From Cytophagales bacterium (GTDB taxonomy: Bacteria; Bacteroidota; Bacteroidia; Cytophagales; Microscillaceae), in NCBI GenBank assembly GCA_013297825.1, contig JAAFIN010000010.1:1-33579 (forward strand): a DNA stretch of 33,579 nt. Direction: 5' to 3'. Positions 23,683 through 31,686 of the stretch are shown in pieces (positions within the stretch are counted from its first letter, which is position 1; each line of letters begins with the position of its first letter). Made by a program: the position numbers and the translations under genes. The notes below the pieces were generated by a model. It did not search any database. It saw nothing but the letters and a program-made list of their open reading frames with translations, and was not told the DNA's origin.

Positions 23683-23894
23683 TATATATAATTTAAGTTG
23701 CGTAAAATGAAAACACTTAAAATAGTATAAAATTTTGATGAAAATATCTACTTTCAAACCCCACCCCTTGCCCCTCCCCAGAGGGGAGGGGAATGTAACT
23801 CATTGATTATCAACGCTTTGCGAAAGCCCTCCCCTCTGGGGAGGGTTGGGTGGGGTTACAAAGACCAAATTTTACGCAACTCACATTATATATT
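23683..23894. mobile_element. MITE-like inverted-repeat element after recG
   Basis: Outer 26-bp arms (23683-23708 and 23869-23894), each ending in GTTGCGTAAAAT in its own orientation, match at 23 positions. Inside are nested inverted G/C-rich arms, CCCCACCCCTTGCCCCTCCCC...GAGGGGAGGGG and the opposing CCCTCCCCTCTGGGGAGGG...GGTGGGG. Total length is about 212 bp with no gene of its own. A non-autonomous transposon or large REP-type element is the best reading; I could not identify clear target-site duplications. Confidence 0.55.
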
Positions 23895-23928
23895 TAACTT
23901 TTACCTTACTTTTCACAAAAAAAACTTT

Positions 23929-24798
23929 ATGAAAACCCTAAAATCATTTTTTTTAAGCCTTTTTATACACATTATTTTGGGGCAATATGCCTTTTCACAA
24001 ATCACACCCAAAGACCCTGACACTTTTCTTATTCCTAACAAAGACAGTCTTCCACAGGTATTTTTGGTAGGTTGTTTTCATTTTGAATATTACAACAATG
24101 ATGCTTACAAAGTGGAAGAAGGCAATCAAATCAATATTTTATCTGAAAAAAAACAACAAGAACTCAAAGAACTTTTAGATTACATTGCTATTTTTAAACC
24201 AAATAAAATAATGATAGAAGCACTCCCACAATGGAATGCAATGAAAAAATACAAACAATTTCAATATGGTAAAATGGCTTTTTCCAAAGATGAAAGAGTA
24301 CAAATAGGTTTTAAATTGGCAAAAAGGTTTAATTTGGACACACTTTATTCCATAGATGCTTCTTCTGTGGCTGATGATTTGACAAGCAACAAAGATTCAC
24401 TCACAATTCGTCCATATTTTATGGAAATGGCAAAAGATTATAAATTTACTGCCAATGATAATTATAATAAATATTCAGATTACAGCACCAAGTTATCAAC
24501 TCAAATTCCTTTGTTGGATTATTTTAAATACCTAAATTCCCAAAAAGCACTTCAAAGAGATTATGGAGCATATTTATTAGGCGATTTCAAACTCGGTACT
24601 TATAGAGGTGCTGATGTGTTGGCTGTGGATTGGTATGACAGGAATCTTAGAATTTTTAGAAATATTCAAAGAGCAACCACTTCTCCCAAAGACAGAATTT
24701 TGGTATTATTTGGTTCTGGACACATTGCAATTCTTGACCAACTTTTTAAAGCAACACCTGAATATAATTATATAAAATTTGGGGAATTGAAAAAATAA
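23929..24798 (+). CDS. DUF5694-like secreted protein (TraB/Tiki-like fold)
   Basis: Starting at ATG 23929 the protein has 289 residues and a signal peptide MKTLKSFFLSLFIHIILGQYAFSQ. The frame is open back to 23803, but that part is the translated MITE-like element. The mature region has VFLVGCFHFEYYNNDAYKVEEG, LLDYIAIFKPNKIMIEALPQW and, near the end, RILVLFGSGHIAILDQLF. The GxFHF...IxxE...GSGHxxxL order corresponds to DUF5694 and the wider TraB/Tiki-like group of possible metal-dependent hydrolases. The activity is unproven. It is followed by a hairpin terminator and is probably monocistronic. Confidence 0.8.
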   Translation: MKTLKSFFLSLFIHIILGQYAFSQITPKDPDTFLIPNKDSLPQVFLVGCFHFEYYNNDAYKVEEGNQINILSEKKQQELKELLDYIAIFKPNKIMIEALPQWNAMKKYKQFQYGKMAFSKDERVQIGFKLAKRFNLDTLYSIDASSVADDLTSNKDSLTIRPYFMEMAKDYKFTANDNYNKYSDYSTKLSTQIPLLDYFKYLNSQKALQRDYGAYLLGDFKLGTYRGADVLAVDWYDRNLRIFRNIQRATTSPKDRILVLFGSGHIAILDQLFKATPEYNYIKFGELKK

Positions 24799-24849
24799 GA
24801 AGAAAAAGTAATCTTTTATAAAATTTTGAATTTGCATTTAAAAAAACAC

Positions 24850-24874
24850 AAAAACCAAAAAAAATTTGGTTTTT
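24850..24874 (+). terminator. Terminator after the DUF5694-like gene
   Basis: AAAAACCAAA pairs perfectly with TTTGGTTTTT around a 5-nt A loop, and T residues follow. It is 52 bp after the stop. Confidence 0.65.
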
Positions 24875-24888
24875 TTCATAAAAAAATT

Positions 24889-24919
24889 TTTGCAATCGTT
24901 TGAAATTTATATAACTTTG
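24889..24919 (+). promoter_or_regulatory. pckA promoter (TTTG-N19-TAACTTTG)
   Basis: TTTG at 24889-24892 and TAACTTTG at 24912-24919 are separated by exactly 19 nt, the textbook Bacteroidota primary-sigma arrangement. Transcription would start near 24926, giving a leader of about 75 nt that contains CAAAATAATA repeated once. Confidence 0.7.
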
Positions 24920-24999
24920 CAAAATAATAATATTTTGCAAAATAATAGTATAAAGTTCTCCTATTGCAAACCCTCAAAAAATTCTAAATTTATAGATTT

Positions 25000-26613
25000 A
25001 TGCAAATATCTGGCACTCCTTCTACTGCCCACTCACTTGATAAAATGGGCATCAATACCAATAAAACTGCTTTTTGGAATCTTAGTCCTGCTGAACTTGT
25101 GGAACACGCTTTGCAAAACAAAGAGGGTGTTTTGGCTGAAAATGGGGCTATTATGTGTGATACAGGCACTTTTACAGGGCGTTCTCCTAAGGATAAATTT
25201 GTGGTAAAAGATGAACATACTGAAAAAACAGTATGGTGGGGCGATATTAATTTTGAATTTTCTCCTGAAAAATTTGATGCGTTGCAGGCTAAAATGATAG
25301 CTTTTTTGCAAGATAAAAATCTTTATGTACGTGATGCCTACGCAGGTGCAAGCGACAATTATCGCCTAAAATTGCGTGTAGTGAATACCCAAGCGTGGCA
25401 AAATATGTTCTGCTACAATATGTTTATTCGCCCAGAAGCGTCAGAATTGGCAGGTTTTGAGCCTAATTTTACCATTATTTGCGTACCTGAATTTAAAGCA
25501 AATCCTGCAGAAGATGGCACAAAAAACGCTAATTTTACAATTCTTAACCTTACAAAAGGTGTTATTTTGATTGGTGGAACAGGTTATGCTGGTGAAATGA
25601 AAAAAGGTATTTTTTCAGTATTAAATTATACATTGCCACATCACCACAAAGTGCTTTCTATGCACTGCTCTGCTAATGTAGGTGCAGAAGGCGACACTGC
25701 GGTATTTTTTGGTTTGTCAGGAACAGGCAAAACCACACTTTCTGCTGATGCTTCACGCCAACTAATTGGTGATGATGAACACGGTTGGGCAAATGACCAT
25801 ATTTTTAACTTTGAAGGTGGTTGTTATGCCAAAGTTATTGACCTTACAAGAGAAAAAGAGCCAGAGATTTTTGATGCTATTAAATTTGGTGCAATCTTAG
25901 AAAATACAAGATTTACGCCTAATACACGCACACCTGATTATTTGAACAAATCAGTTACCGAAAATACACGTACCTCCTACCCTATTCATTTTATCCAAAA
26001 TGCCAAAGAAAAATCTGTTGCAGATATTCCTAAAAACATTTTTTTCTTAACTGCTGATGCTTTTGGGGTGTTGCCTCCTATTTCAAGATTGACCGCAGGA
26101 CAAGCAATGTATCATTTTATTTCAGGTTATACTGCCAAAGTTGCAGGTACTGAAGTAGGTGTATTAGAGCCACAAGCTACTTTTTCAGCGTGTTTTGGAC
26201 AAGCATTTTTGCCATTGCACCCTACACAATATGCGGAACTTTTGGGCGAAAAAATGAAAGCAAATAAAGTAAATGTTTGGCTTATCAATACAGGTTGGAC
26301 AGGTGGCTCTTATGGAACAGGCTCACGTATGAAACTTGGTTTTACACGTGCTATGATTAGAGAGGCATTGGCTGGTAATTTGGATAAAATTACTTTTGAA
26401 AAACACCCTATTTTTGGTGTTGAAATGCCAACAACTTGTAATAATGTTCCTGCTGAAATTCTTAATCCTCGCAACACTTGGGCAGATAAAAGTGCTTACG
26501 ACAAAAAAGCCCAACATTTAGCAGAATTGTTTAATAAAAACTTTACAAAATTTGCAAATTTTGCAAATGAAGAAATCCTTGCAGGCGCACCAAAAGTATT
26601 AGCAACGGTTTAA
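25000..26613 (+). CDS. pckA: Phosphoenolpyruvate carboxykinase (ATP)
   Basis: This cytosolic enzyme interconverts oxaloacetate plus ATP with phosphoenolpyruvate, CO2 and ADP, and is the entry to gluconeogenesis. The 537 residues are full length. Visible are TGRSPKDKF (59-67, substrate Arg61), GEMKKGIFSVLNY (198-210) and MHCSANVG (221-228) with the Mn2+ ligands, the P-loop GLSGTGKTT (238-246), the kinase-2 motif IGDDEHGW (256-263), FEGGCYAKVI, RTSYPIHFI, and GWTGGSYGTGSRMKLGFTRAMI near the end. The G-x-x-G-x-G-K-T loop marks it as the ATP- rather than the GTP-dependent type. It has its own promoter and is followed by a strong terminator. Confidence 0.98.
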   Translation: MQISGTPSTAHSLDKMGINTNKTAFWNLSPAELVEHALQNKEGVLAENGAIMCDTGTFTGRSPKDKFVVKDEHTEKTVWWGDINFEFSPEKFDALQAKMIAFLQDKNLYVRDAYAGASDNYRLKLRVVNTQAWQNMFCYNMFIRPEASELAGFEPNFTIICVPEFKANPAEDGTKNANFTILNLTKGVILIGGTGYAGEMKKGIFSVLNYTLPHHHKVLSMHCSANVGAEGDTAVFFGLSGTGKTTLSADASRQLIGDDEHGWANDHIFNFEGGCYAKVIDLTREKEPEIFDAIKFGAILENTRFTPNTRTPDYLNKSVTENTRTSYPIHFIQNAKEKSVADIPKNIFFLTADAFGVLPPISRLTAGQAMYHFISGYTAKVAGTEVGVLEPQATFSACFGQAFLPLHPTQYAELLGEKMKANKVNVWLINTGWTGGSYGTGSRMKLGFTRAMIREALAGNLDKITFEKHPIFGVEMPTTCNNVPAEILNPRNTWADKSAYDKKAQHLAELFNKNFTKFANFANEEILAGAPKVLATV

Positions 26614-26624
26614 AAAAAACGTAG

Positions 26625-26666
26625 GGGCAACCCTTGCGGTTGCCCAGAATATATGTGCGGTTGCCC
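26625..26666. repeat. GGGCAACC/GGTTGCCC palindrome with a duplicated right arm
   Basis: GGGCAACC (26625-26632) can pair with GGTTGCCC at 26638-26645 or at 26659-26666. The GCGGTTGCCCAxAATATAT unit occurs twice. It resembles a repeat seen in several Bacteroidota genomes (recalled). Confidence 0.6.
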
Positions 26667-26677
26667 AAAATATATAT

Positions 26678-26733
26678 AAAAACATCAACAAAAAACAAAT
26701 AACATTTGGGTTTTCTGTTGATGTTTTTGTTTT
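26678..26733 (+). terminator. Terminator after pckA
   Basis: AAAAACATCAACA pairs perfectly over 13 bp with TGTTGATGTTTTT (26716-26728) across a 25-nt loop, followed by GTTTTTC. Confidence 0.75.
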
Positions 26734-26769
26734 TCATAAAATTTGCATTTTTTTATAAAATTTTTGATT

Positions 26770-26777
26770 TATCTTTG
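26770..26777 (+). promoter_or_regulatory. Putative -7 box for the SurA-like lipoprotein gene
   Basis: TATCTTTG fits TAnnTTTG. A TTTG at 26742-26745 is 24 nt upstream, longer than usual. The leader to 26804 would be about 20 nt. Confidence 0.4.
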
Positions 26778-26803
26778 TCATTGAATTTTTTTTTACCTCA
26801 AAA

Positions 26804-27694
26804 ATGACCAACAACAAGCATCTGGAAGCGACTACTAAAACATTTACCAAAATACTTATCAAAAATTTTATTTTTGTTTTTATTACTATTTTTATTTTTT
26901 CTTGTGGAAAATCCAATCCACAACAAGAAAAAACACTTGCACGTGTGGGTGATAAAAAACTTTATGCAAAAGACCTCATAGGACTTGTAGGTATAGGAAC
27001 TAACAAAAAAGATAGCATTGAAATCATCAATCGTTATATGCAAACGTGGATTAGAAAACAACTACTTTTGCAACAAGCACAAAAAGATACCAAAATCAAT
27101 GAAAATGAAATAGAACGCAAACTTTTGGATTATCGTTATGATTTGTTGGCATACGAATTTGAAAAAGATTATGTCAAAAAAAACCTTGATACCAATGTAA
27201 AACAAACTGAAATAGATGATTATTATAAAAATAATCCTGCTAATTTTGAATTAAAACAAAATATTATAAAGGCTTTTTTGATAAAAACAACCAAAAACGA
27301 AGAAAAAAAAGATGAAATTCGTACTACTATCTCACAAGGCGATAACCAAAAAATAAAAGAACTTTGTGCAAAATCTTCTTTTCAAGCAATATTAAATGAT
27401 AGCACTTGGGTTGAGTTTGAACAAATGATAAAAAATACGCCTTTTCAACAAATTGCTAATAAAACAGACTTTTTGCGTGCCAATCGCTTTTCTGAAAGTT
27501 CTGATGATGTTTCTACCTATTATCTTTTGATAAAAGATTACAAAATTTCTAATCAACCTTCGCCTTTGGAATTTGTAAGAAATCGCATCAAACAAATGAT
27601 TGTTAATCAAAGAAAAGTACAACTTCTTCAAAAAATGGAAAAACAAATGTATGAAGATGCTAAAAAAAATAAAACTTTTGAAATATTTAAGTAA
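26804..27694 (+). CDS. SurA/PrsA-like periplasmic chaperone lipoprotein without a rotamase domain
   Basis: The 296-residue protein has a long N-region, a hydrophobic stretch and a lipobox ending FIFSCGKS (Cys at about 34), so it is a lipoprotein. The mature part begins LARVGDKKLYAKDL and contains NRYMQTWIRKQLLLQQAQKD and IERKLLDYRYDLLAYEFEKDYVKKNL...VKQTEIDDYYKNNPANF. This arrangement is the SurA_N-type helical chaperone domain, as in peptidylprolyl isomerases of this phylum. The region where a parvulin domain would follow is not recognisable, so it is probably a chaperone and not an active isomerase. In related genomes such genes often occur in clusters of two or three; here it is single. 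It may help fold outer-membrane proteins (inference). Confidence 0.8.
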   Translation: MTNNKHLEATTKTFTKILIKNFIFVFITIFIFSCGKSNPQQEKTLARVGDKKLYAKDLIGLVGIGTNKKDSIEIINRYMQTWIRKQLLLQQAQKDTKINENEIERKLLDYRYDLLAYEFEKDYVKKNLDTNVKQTEIDDYYKNNPANFELKQNIIKAFLIKTTKNEEKKDEIRTTISQGDNQKIKELCAKSSFQAILNDSTWVEFEQMIKNTPFQQIANKTDFLRANRFSESSDDVSTYYLLIKDYKISNQPSPLEFVRNRIKQMIVNQRKVQLLQKMEKQMYEDAKKNKTFEIFK

Positions 27695-27822
27695 ATGATG
27701 AATGATGAATTATGGATTATAAATTATGAATTATGAATGATGAATTATTCTCTAATAATTTTTGTGAAATGCTTTTTTTTATTTAGGTGTCATTCTGAAA
27801 GAATCTGGCTGTTTGGCTGTTC
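27695..27822. repeat. Composite intergenic repeats
   Basis: ATGATGAATTATGAATTATAAATT-type words (27695-27750) are followed by a copy of TAGGTGTCATTCTGAAAG...GGCTGTTTGGCTGTT that closely matches 15171-15207. No gene is seen up to the tandem array. Confidence 0.75.
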
Positions 27823-27922
27823 TTGGCAATAAAACGGTAATGTTTTTATATAATACAAAAATATTTCTTTATTTTTTTAATAAAAATTATTATATAGTTC
27901 ATTAAATTTAATAAATAGATAT

Positions 27923-28164
27923 TTTAATTTAATACTTAAATCATTTATTTTAATAAATAATAACTACAATTTAATATTTAAAGTATTTATTTTAATAAAT
28001 AACAATTACAATTTAACATTTAAAGCACTTATTTTAATAAATAACAATTACAATTTAATATTTAAAGCATTTATTTTAATAAATAACAATCACAATTTAA
28101 TATTTAAAGCATTTATTTTAATAAATAACAATTACAATTTAATACTTAAAGCATTTATTTTAAT
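27923..28164. repeat. 42-bp AT-rich tandem array, about six units
   Basis: Units begin near 27923, 27965, 28007, 28049, 28091 and 28133, an exact 42-bp period. The consensus includes ACAATTTAATATTTAAAGC and the imperfect palindrome ATTTATTTTAATAAAT. The unit is four helical turns, and the A/T tracts recur in phase, so the DNA is likely curved. It ends about 45 bp before the rluD-like start codon. The region 27823-28207 holds no gene. Confidence 0.9.
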
Positions 28165-28207
28165 ATTTTAAAAATACAATCTAATATTATAAAATAAAAA
28201 TACAATA

Positions 28208-29251
28208 ATGAATAACGACAATGAAGATGATTTTGTAGATGAGGAAGATGAAGAACAACATCTACAAGAATTATTTGAGCATTTTGCTATAATAGTAGAT
28301 AAAGGTCAAGAATTATTAAGAATTGATAAATACCTTTTGAATAGATTTAGCAAAATAAGCAGAAACAAAATACAAAATAGCATAGACGCAGGATTTATTA
28401 AGGTAAATGGTAGAGAAACAAAAGCCAATTATAAAGTAAAACCTTTTGACGATATACGAATATCTTTCCCAAAGCCACCACGCAACGGTGATATTATACC
28501 TGAAAACATACCACTTGATATAGTATATGAAGACAATGATATGCTTATTATCAACAAAAAACCAGGTATGGTTGTACACCCAGCGTTTAATAATTGGAAT
28601 GGTACTTTACTCAATGCACTTGCCTATCGTTTTGATAATCTTCCCAAAAATGCTGATGAAAGGTTAGGACTTGTGCATAGAATTGACAAAGATACCTCTG
28701 GACTTTTGGTCATAGCCAAAACAGATGAATCTTTAACTTATTTATGCAAGCAATTTTTTGACCACACTATAGAAAGAACCTATTATGCCCTCGTTTGGGG
28801 CGTTCCAAAAGAGAAAAAAGGAACGATAAATGTGCATATTGGCAGAAGTGCAAAGGATAGACGTGTGATGACCGCCTATCCAACAGGCGAATATGGCAAA
28901 CACGCCATCACACATTATGAAGTTTTAGAAACATTTGGCGATTATGTGTCTTTGGTAAAATGTAATCTTGAAACAGGTCGCACTCATCAGATAAGGGCAC
29001 ACTTTAAATACATTGGACACCCACTTTTTGGCGATATGACTTATGGAGGAGATGCCATACTTAGAGGACAACAAACCGCAAAGTATGTTCAATTTGTGCA
29101 AAATTGCTTTGAAATACTTCCACGCCAAGCATTACACGCCAAATCTTTGGGCGTTATCCACCCAACGACCAAAGAGTTTGCACAATTTAACTCTGAAATC
29201 CCTGAAGATTTGAAAGAAGTTATTGAAAAGTGGAGAAAATACACGAATTAA
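28208..29251 (+). CDS. rluD: RluA/RluD-family 23S rRNA pseudouridine synthase
   Basis: The 347-residue protein has an acidic N-terminal extension (NNDNEDDFVDEEDEEQ), an S4 RNA-binding domain (about 36-85, LLRIDKYLLNRFSKISRNKIQNSIDAGFIKVNG) and the catalytic domain. DIVYEDNDMLIINKKPGMVVHP precedes the active-site motif LGLVHRIDKDTSGLLVIAK, with catalytic Asp160. KCNLETGRTHQIRAHF and GHPLFGDMTYGG follow, as expected. RluD-type enzymes modify helix 69 of 23S rRNA; RluC/RluA-type targets cannot be excluded from sequence alone. It is behind the 42-bp array, and its 3' end runs into AGAATTAAGAATTAGG repeats. Confidence 0.93.
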   Translation: MNNDNEDDFVDEEDEEQHLQELFEHFAIIVDKGQELLRIDKYLLNRFSKISRNKIQNSIDAGFIKVNGRETKANYKVKPFDDIRISFPKPPRNGDIIPENIPLDIVYEDNDMLIINKKPGMVVHPAFNNWNGTLLNALAYRFDNLPKNADERLGLVHRIDKDTSGLLVIAKTDESLTYLCKQFFDHTIERTYYALVWGVPKEKKGTINVHIGRSAKDRRVMTAYPTGEYGKHAITHYEVLETFGDYVSLVKCNLETGRTHQIRAHFKYIGHPLFGDMTYGGDAILRGQQTAKYVQFVQNCFEILPRQALHAKSLGVIHPTTKEFAQFNSEIPEDLKEVIEKWRKYTN

Positions 29252-29371
29252 GAATTAAGAATTAGGAATTAGGAATGAAAATAGTCTTTTAGTGAGAAAT
29301 GGAACAACCAAATACATTTTTGAACCTTAAACTTTAAACCTTGAACCTTAAACCTTAAACTTTTAAACCTT
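29249..29371. repeat. Composite repeats between convergent genes
   Basis: AAGAATTAGGAATTAGGAAT words (29249-29276) and an inverted TTGAACCTTAAACTTTAAACC array (about 29318-29371) fill the gap between the rluD-like gene and the exonuclease gene. No clear terminator hairpin is present. Confidence 0.8.
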
Positions 29372-30115
29372 CTATTCCATCTCCACTTTTGCGAGGCTTG
29401 TATCAATATTATCTTGTGGCACAATATCAAAAAGACAAAATTTCAAAAAAACTTGAATGGTAGCTACAACGTCTTTTTCACAATAACGAGCAATGCGTTC
29501 AGAGTCTTTTTCTTCCCAAAAAACGTTTCCTACTTGACTACCATCAATATCATCTTTGGGCGTAGGCACACCAAAAAGCTGACAAAGAAGCTCTAATTTT
29601 GTAAAATTTTTGTAATCTCCAAATTTCCACATTTCTAAAGTATCCAAATGTGGCACTTCCCAAGGTTTTTTATTCTGAATTTGCAAAAGGCGAGGCATTG
29701 GTATTTGGTGAATAATCATACGCCTGCATAAATACGGAAAATCAAACTCTTTTCCATTGTGCGCTCCTAATTTCCAATCCGAAAATTTTTGGTCTAATAA
29801 ATTTGCAAAATCTATCAAAATTTGTCGTTCATCTTCCCCAAAAAAAGATTTTACTTTGATTTTTGTAACCCCATTTAGAAAATATGCAAAACCAAAACTT
29901 ATGCACACTACACGCCCAAATTCTGCAAAAATTCCTGCTCTGTCGTGGTATTTATAATGCGGATTATCTTGTTCAGGGTTTTCTACTTTGATGCTATTGG
30001 ATTTGTGTTTCCACATTTTTTGCATACCTTCTGAAAGGTCATCAAAAGAATAATGTCCTCTTACAGTTTCTATATCCAAAAAAAGGATTTTTGAAATTTC
30101 TGCTGGGCTATACAT
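29372..30115 (-). CDS. Predicted 3'-5' exonuclease related to the PolB exonuclease domain
   Basis: The 247-residue stand-alone nuclease shows the three Exo motifs of the DnaQ/RNase H-like fold: Exo I ILFLDIETV (10-18, D14 and E16), Exo II KLGAHNGKEFDFPYLCRR and Exo III RIARYCEKDVVATIQVF. Between them lies FAEFGRVVCISFGF, also typical of the PolB-exo-like family. It should use two metal ions to remove nucleotides from a DNA 3' end; no polymerase domain is attached. The role is likely repair or proofreading support (inference). A GTTTAAACT-free AT-rich leader with a perfect palindrome (30150-30190) precedes it. Confidence 0.92.
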   Translation of the reverse strand: MYSPAEISKILFLDIETVRGHYSFDDLSEGMQKMWKHKSNSIKVENPEQDNPHYKYHDRAGIFAEFGRVVCISFGFAYFLNGVTKIKVKSFFGEDERQILIDFANLLDQKFSDWKLGAHNGKEFDFPYLCRRMIIHQIPMPRLLQIQNKKPWEVPHLDTLEMWKFGDYKNFTKLELLCQLFGVPTPKDDIDGSQVGNVFWEEKDSERIARYCEKDVVATIQVFLKFCLFDIVPQDNIDTSLAKVEME

Positions 30116-30149
30116 ATATTTAATATTTTTAGTTTAAATTTTTGGTGTT

Positions 30150-30190
30150 TTTTTTATTCTTTTTTATTTTGAATAAAAAAGAATAAAAAA
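30150..30190. promoter_or_regulatory. Perfect 19-bp AT palindrome upstream of the exonuclease gene
   Basis: The 19-nt arm 30150-30168 pairs without mismatch with 30172-30190 across a 3-nt loop. It is nearly all A/T, lies 35 bp before the exonuclease start and about 210 bp beyond the VOC gene end. It could be an operator or a weak terminator. Confidence 0.4.
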
Positions 30191-30271
30191 TGTACTTTTA
30201 TTTAGCAAATTAAATATGTTTTTTTTATAATTCCAAATAATTAAACATTTTTTATATAAAGGTAAAAGTAG

Positions 30272-30392
30272 TAAGGTGTCAGGAATCAGGAATCAGGTGT
30301 CAGGAATTAGGTGTCAGGAATCAGGTGTCAGTACAACAGGCTGTTGTGTATTTTGTACTTTCTCCTGACTACTTTCCCCTTACACCTTTATA
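30272..30392. repeat. GGTGTCAGGAATCAGG words
   Basis: Five or more copies of GTGTCAGGAATCAG/GTGTCAGGAATTAG between about 30275 and 30331 are followed by the opposite-strand form CTCCTGACTACTTTCCCCTTACACC. The same word occurs at 5455-5482 and 31424-31450. Confidence 0.75.
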
Positions 30393-30397
30393 CTTTC

Positions 30398-30802
30398 TCA
30401 ATCATCACTTCCTACTTCGGTGCATATTTCCACCAAAAAACCGTCCAAATCTCTCACATAAGCTACCATTTGTCCCCAAGGCTTATTTTCAGGAGCAGAA
30501 ACCAATGTTGCACCCAAATCACGTGCTTTTTGGACGTACAAAATTACATCATCAGTTACAAAGCCTATTTCTATGCCAAAAGGAGGATTTTGGCGTGTGC
30601 TTTGTGTAAAACCACCATTAGAAAAATTGTTTTTTACAAATTCCACGCCTGCAAACGCAAGTGTGGTTTCGCCTGTCAATAATTCTCCATACAAACCGTC
30701 CTCTGTGATAAATTTGCGTTGGAAGCCAAATGCTTTTTCATAAAATTCAATCGCAAGCGTAACATTTGCTACATATAAAATTGTATAGCCTAATTTTACC
30801 AT
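30398..30802 (-). CDS. VOC (glyoxalase/bleomycin-resistance fold) protein
   Basis: The 134-residue protein is a single vicinal-oxygen-chelate domain pair: YTILYVANVTLAIEFYEKAFGFQRKF at the start, then GELLTGETTLAFAG, and PPFGIEIGFVTDDV...VQKARDLGATLVSAPENKPWGQMVAYVRDLDGFLVEI at the end. The WGQ...YVRDLDGFLVEI tail with the final Glu is the usual metal-ligand segment. The substrate is not predictable; these range from glyoxalase to drug-binding proteins. It has its own promoter-like pair upstream and no operon partner. Confidence 0.92.
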   Translation of the reverse strand: MVKLGYTILYVANVTLAIEFYEKAFGFQRKFITEDGLYGELLTGETTLAFAGVEFVKNNFSNGGFTQSTRQNPPFGIEIGFVTDDVILYVQKARDLGATLVSAPENKPWGQMVAYVRDLDGFLVEICTEVGSDD

Positions 30803-30894
30803 TTTTTTAAAATAAAATTTTTAAAAATAAAATACTGTGTTTGAAGTAAAAAATACAAGAAAAATGCTGTGAAAAAATAATATCATTTTATAGC

Positions 30895-30926
30895 CAAAAG
30901 TACATATTTTTTATAATGATTACAAA
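30895..30926 (-). promoter_or_regulatory. Putative promoter for the VOC gene
   Basis: On the minus strand TTTG (30926-30923) is followed after 20 nt by TACTTTTG (30902-30895). The leader to 30802 would be about 85 nt. Confidence 0.45.
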
Positions 30927-31103
30927 AAATAAAAATAAAATTTATTTTTTGTATAAAAAATTTGTTTTTCTAAAAACATAAAACTATATTAGGGCAATGT
31001 TAGAATAACATTATATAATTATGAAAAAAGATATTTTTTAGTATTTTTCATACTTTTAATATTTTTTTTATTCAATCTATTCACATTTTTTAGCTTTTTG
31101 CTT

Positions 31104-31415
31104 ATGGATATCCAAATTCATTCTATCCATTTTGACGCTGATGTCAAATTATTAGATTTTGTTCGTAAAAAAATTGAAAAATTACAAACTTTTTACGACC
31201 GTATGACTGATGTAGAGGTTTTTCTTAGATTGGAAAAAGGCGACAAAGAACATTCTGCACGTGAAAATAAAGCAGTAGAGATAAAAATCAATTTGCCTGG
31301 AACTTCTTTATTTGCAAAATCACACGAAAAAACATTTGAAATTGCTTGTGATGAAGCAACCGAAAACCTACGCACACAATTAACAAAACATAAGGAAAAG
31401 CAACAAGAAAAATAA
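31104..31415 (+). CDS. hpf: Ribosome hibernation-promoting factor, short form (HPF/RaiA family)
   Basis: The 103-residue protein starts MDIQIHSIHFDADVKLLDFVRKKIEKLQTFYDR and continues with VEVFLRLEKGDKEHSARENKAVEIKINLPGTSLFAKSHEKTFEIACDEATENLRTQL. This is the beta-alpha-beta-beta-beta-alpha fold of HPF/RaiA proteins, which bind the 30S decoding centre and promote dormant ribosomes. It lacks the C-terminal dimerisation domain of long HPF. The ATG at 31104 is preferred to an in-frame TTG two codons earlier. The basic tail KHKEKQQEK is longer than in some relatives. It is followed by a clear terminator. Confidence 0.93.
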   Translation: MDIQIHSIHFDADVKLLDFVRKKIEKLQTFYDRMTDVEVFLRLEKGDKEHSARENKAVEIKINLPGTSLFAKSHEKTFEIACDEATENLRTQLTKHKEKQQEK

Positions 31416-31512
31416 GTTCTATAGTAGTCAGGTGTCAGTAATTAGGTGTCAGGTATTAATAATTAAATATCAAATATCAACACAGATGACTAAAAAATTT
31501 ATTAAAAATTAA

Positions 31513-31560
31513 AAAAAAGCACCTTTTTTATATAATTTATAAAGAGGTGCTTTTTTATTT
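31513..31560 (+). terminator. Terminator after hpf
   Basis: AAAAAAGCACCT (31513-31524) pairs perfectly with AGGTGCTTTTTT (31545-31556), with a 20-nt AT-rich loop and a T-run. Confidence 0.85.
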
Positions 31561-31603
31561 TGCGTTTTTTGAGGTTGTTGTGTATTATTACAAAAAAATG
31601 AAA

Positions 31604-31680
31604 TTTTGGCGAACACCATTCACCATTTAAAATTCCCCCTTTGGGGGTTAGGGGGCTTCATTTAACATTCACCATTATTT
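31604..31680. repeat. REP-like palindrome within CATTCACCATT words
   Basis: A single inverted copy, TTCCCCCTTTGGGGGTTAGGGGGCT (31633-31657), is flanked by CACCATTCACCATTTAAA and TTTAACATTCACCATT words. It lies 30 bp before the following gene and would be part of its leader. Confidence 0.75.
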
Positions 31681-31686
31681 TAGAAT

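Noticed and set aside
23803-23928. 42-residue N-terminal extension of the DUF5694-like protein
   Set aside because: These codons are the translated right half of the MITE-like element (PSPLGRVGWG), and a signal peptide starts exactly at ATG 23929.
26543-26737. Minus-strand ORF with YILGNR repeats after pckA
   Set aside because: It arises from the GGGCAACC palindrome and the terminator; there is no independent coding support.
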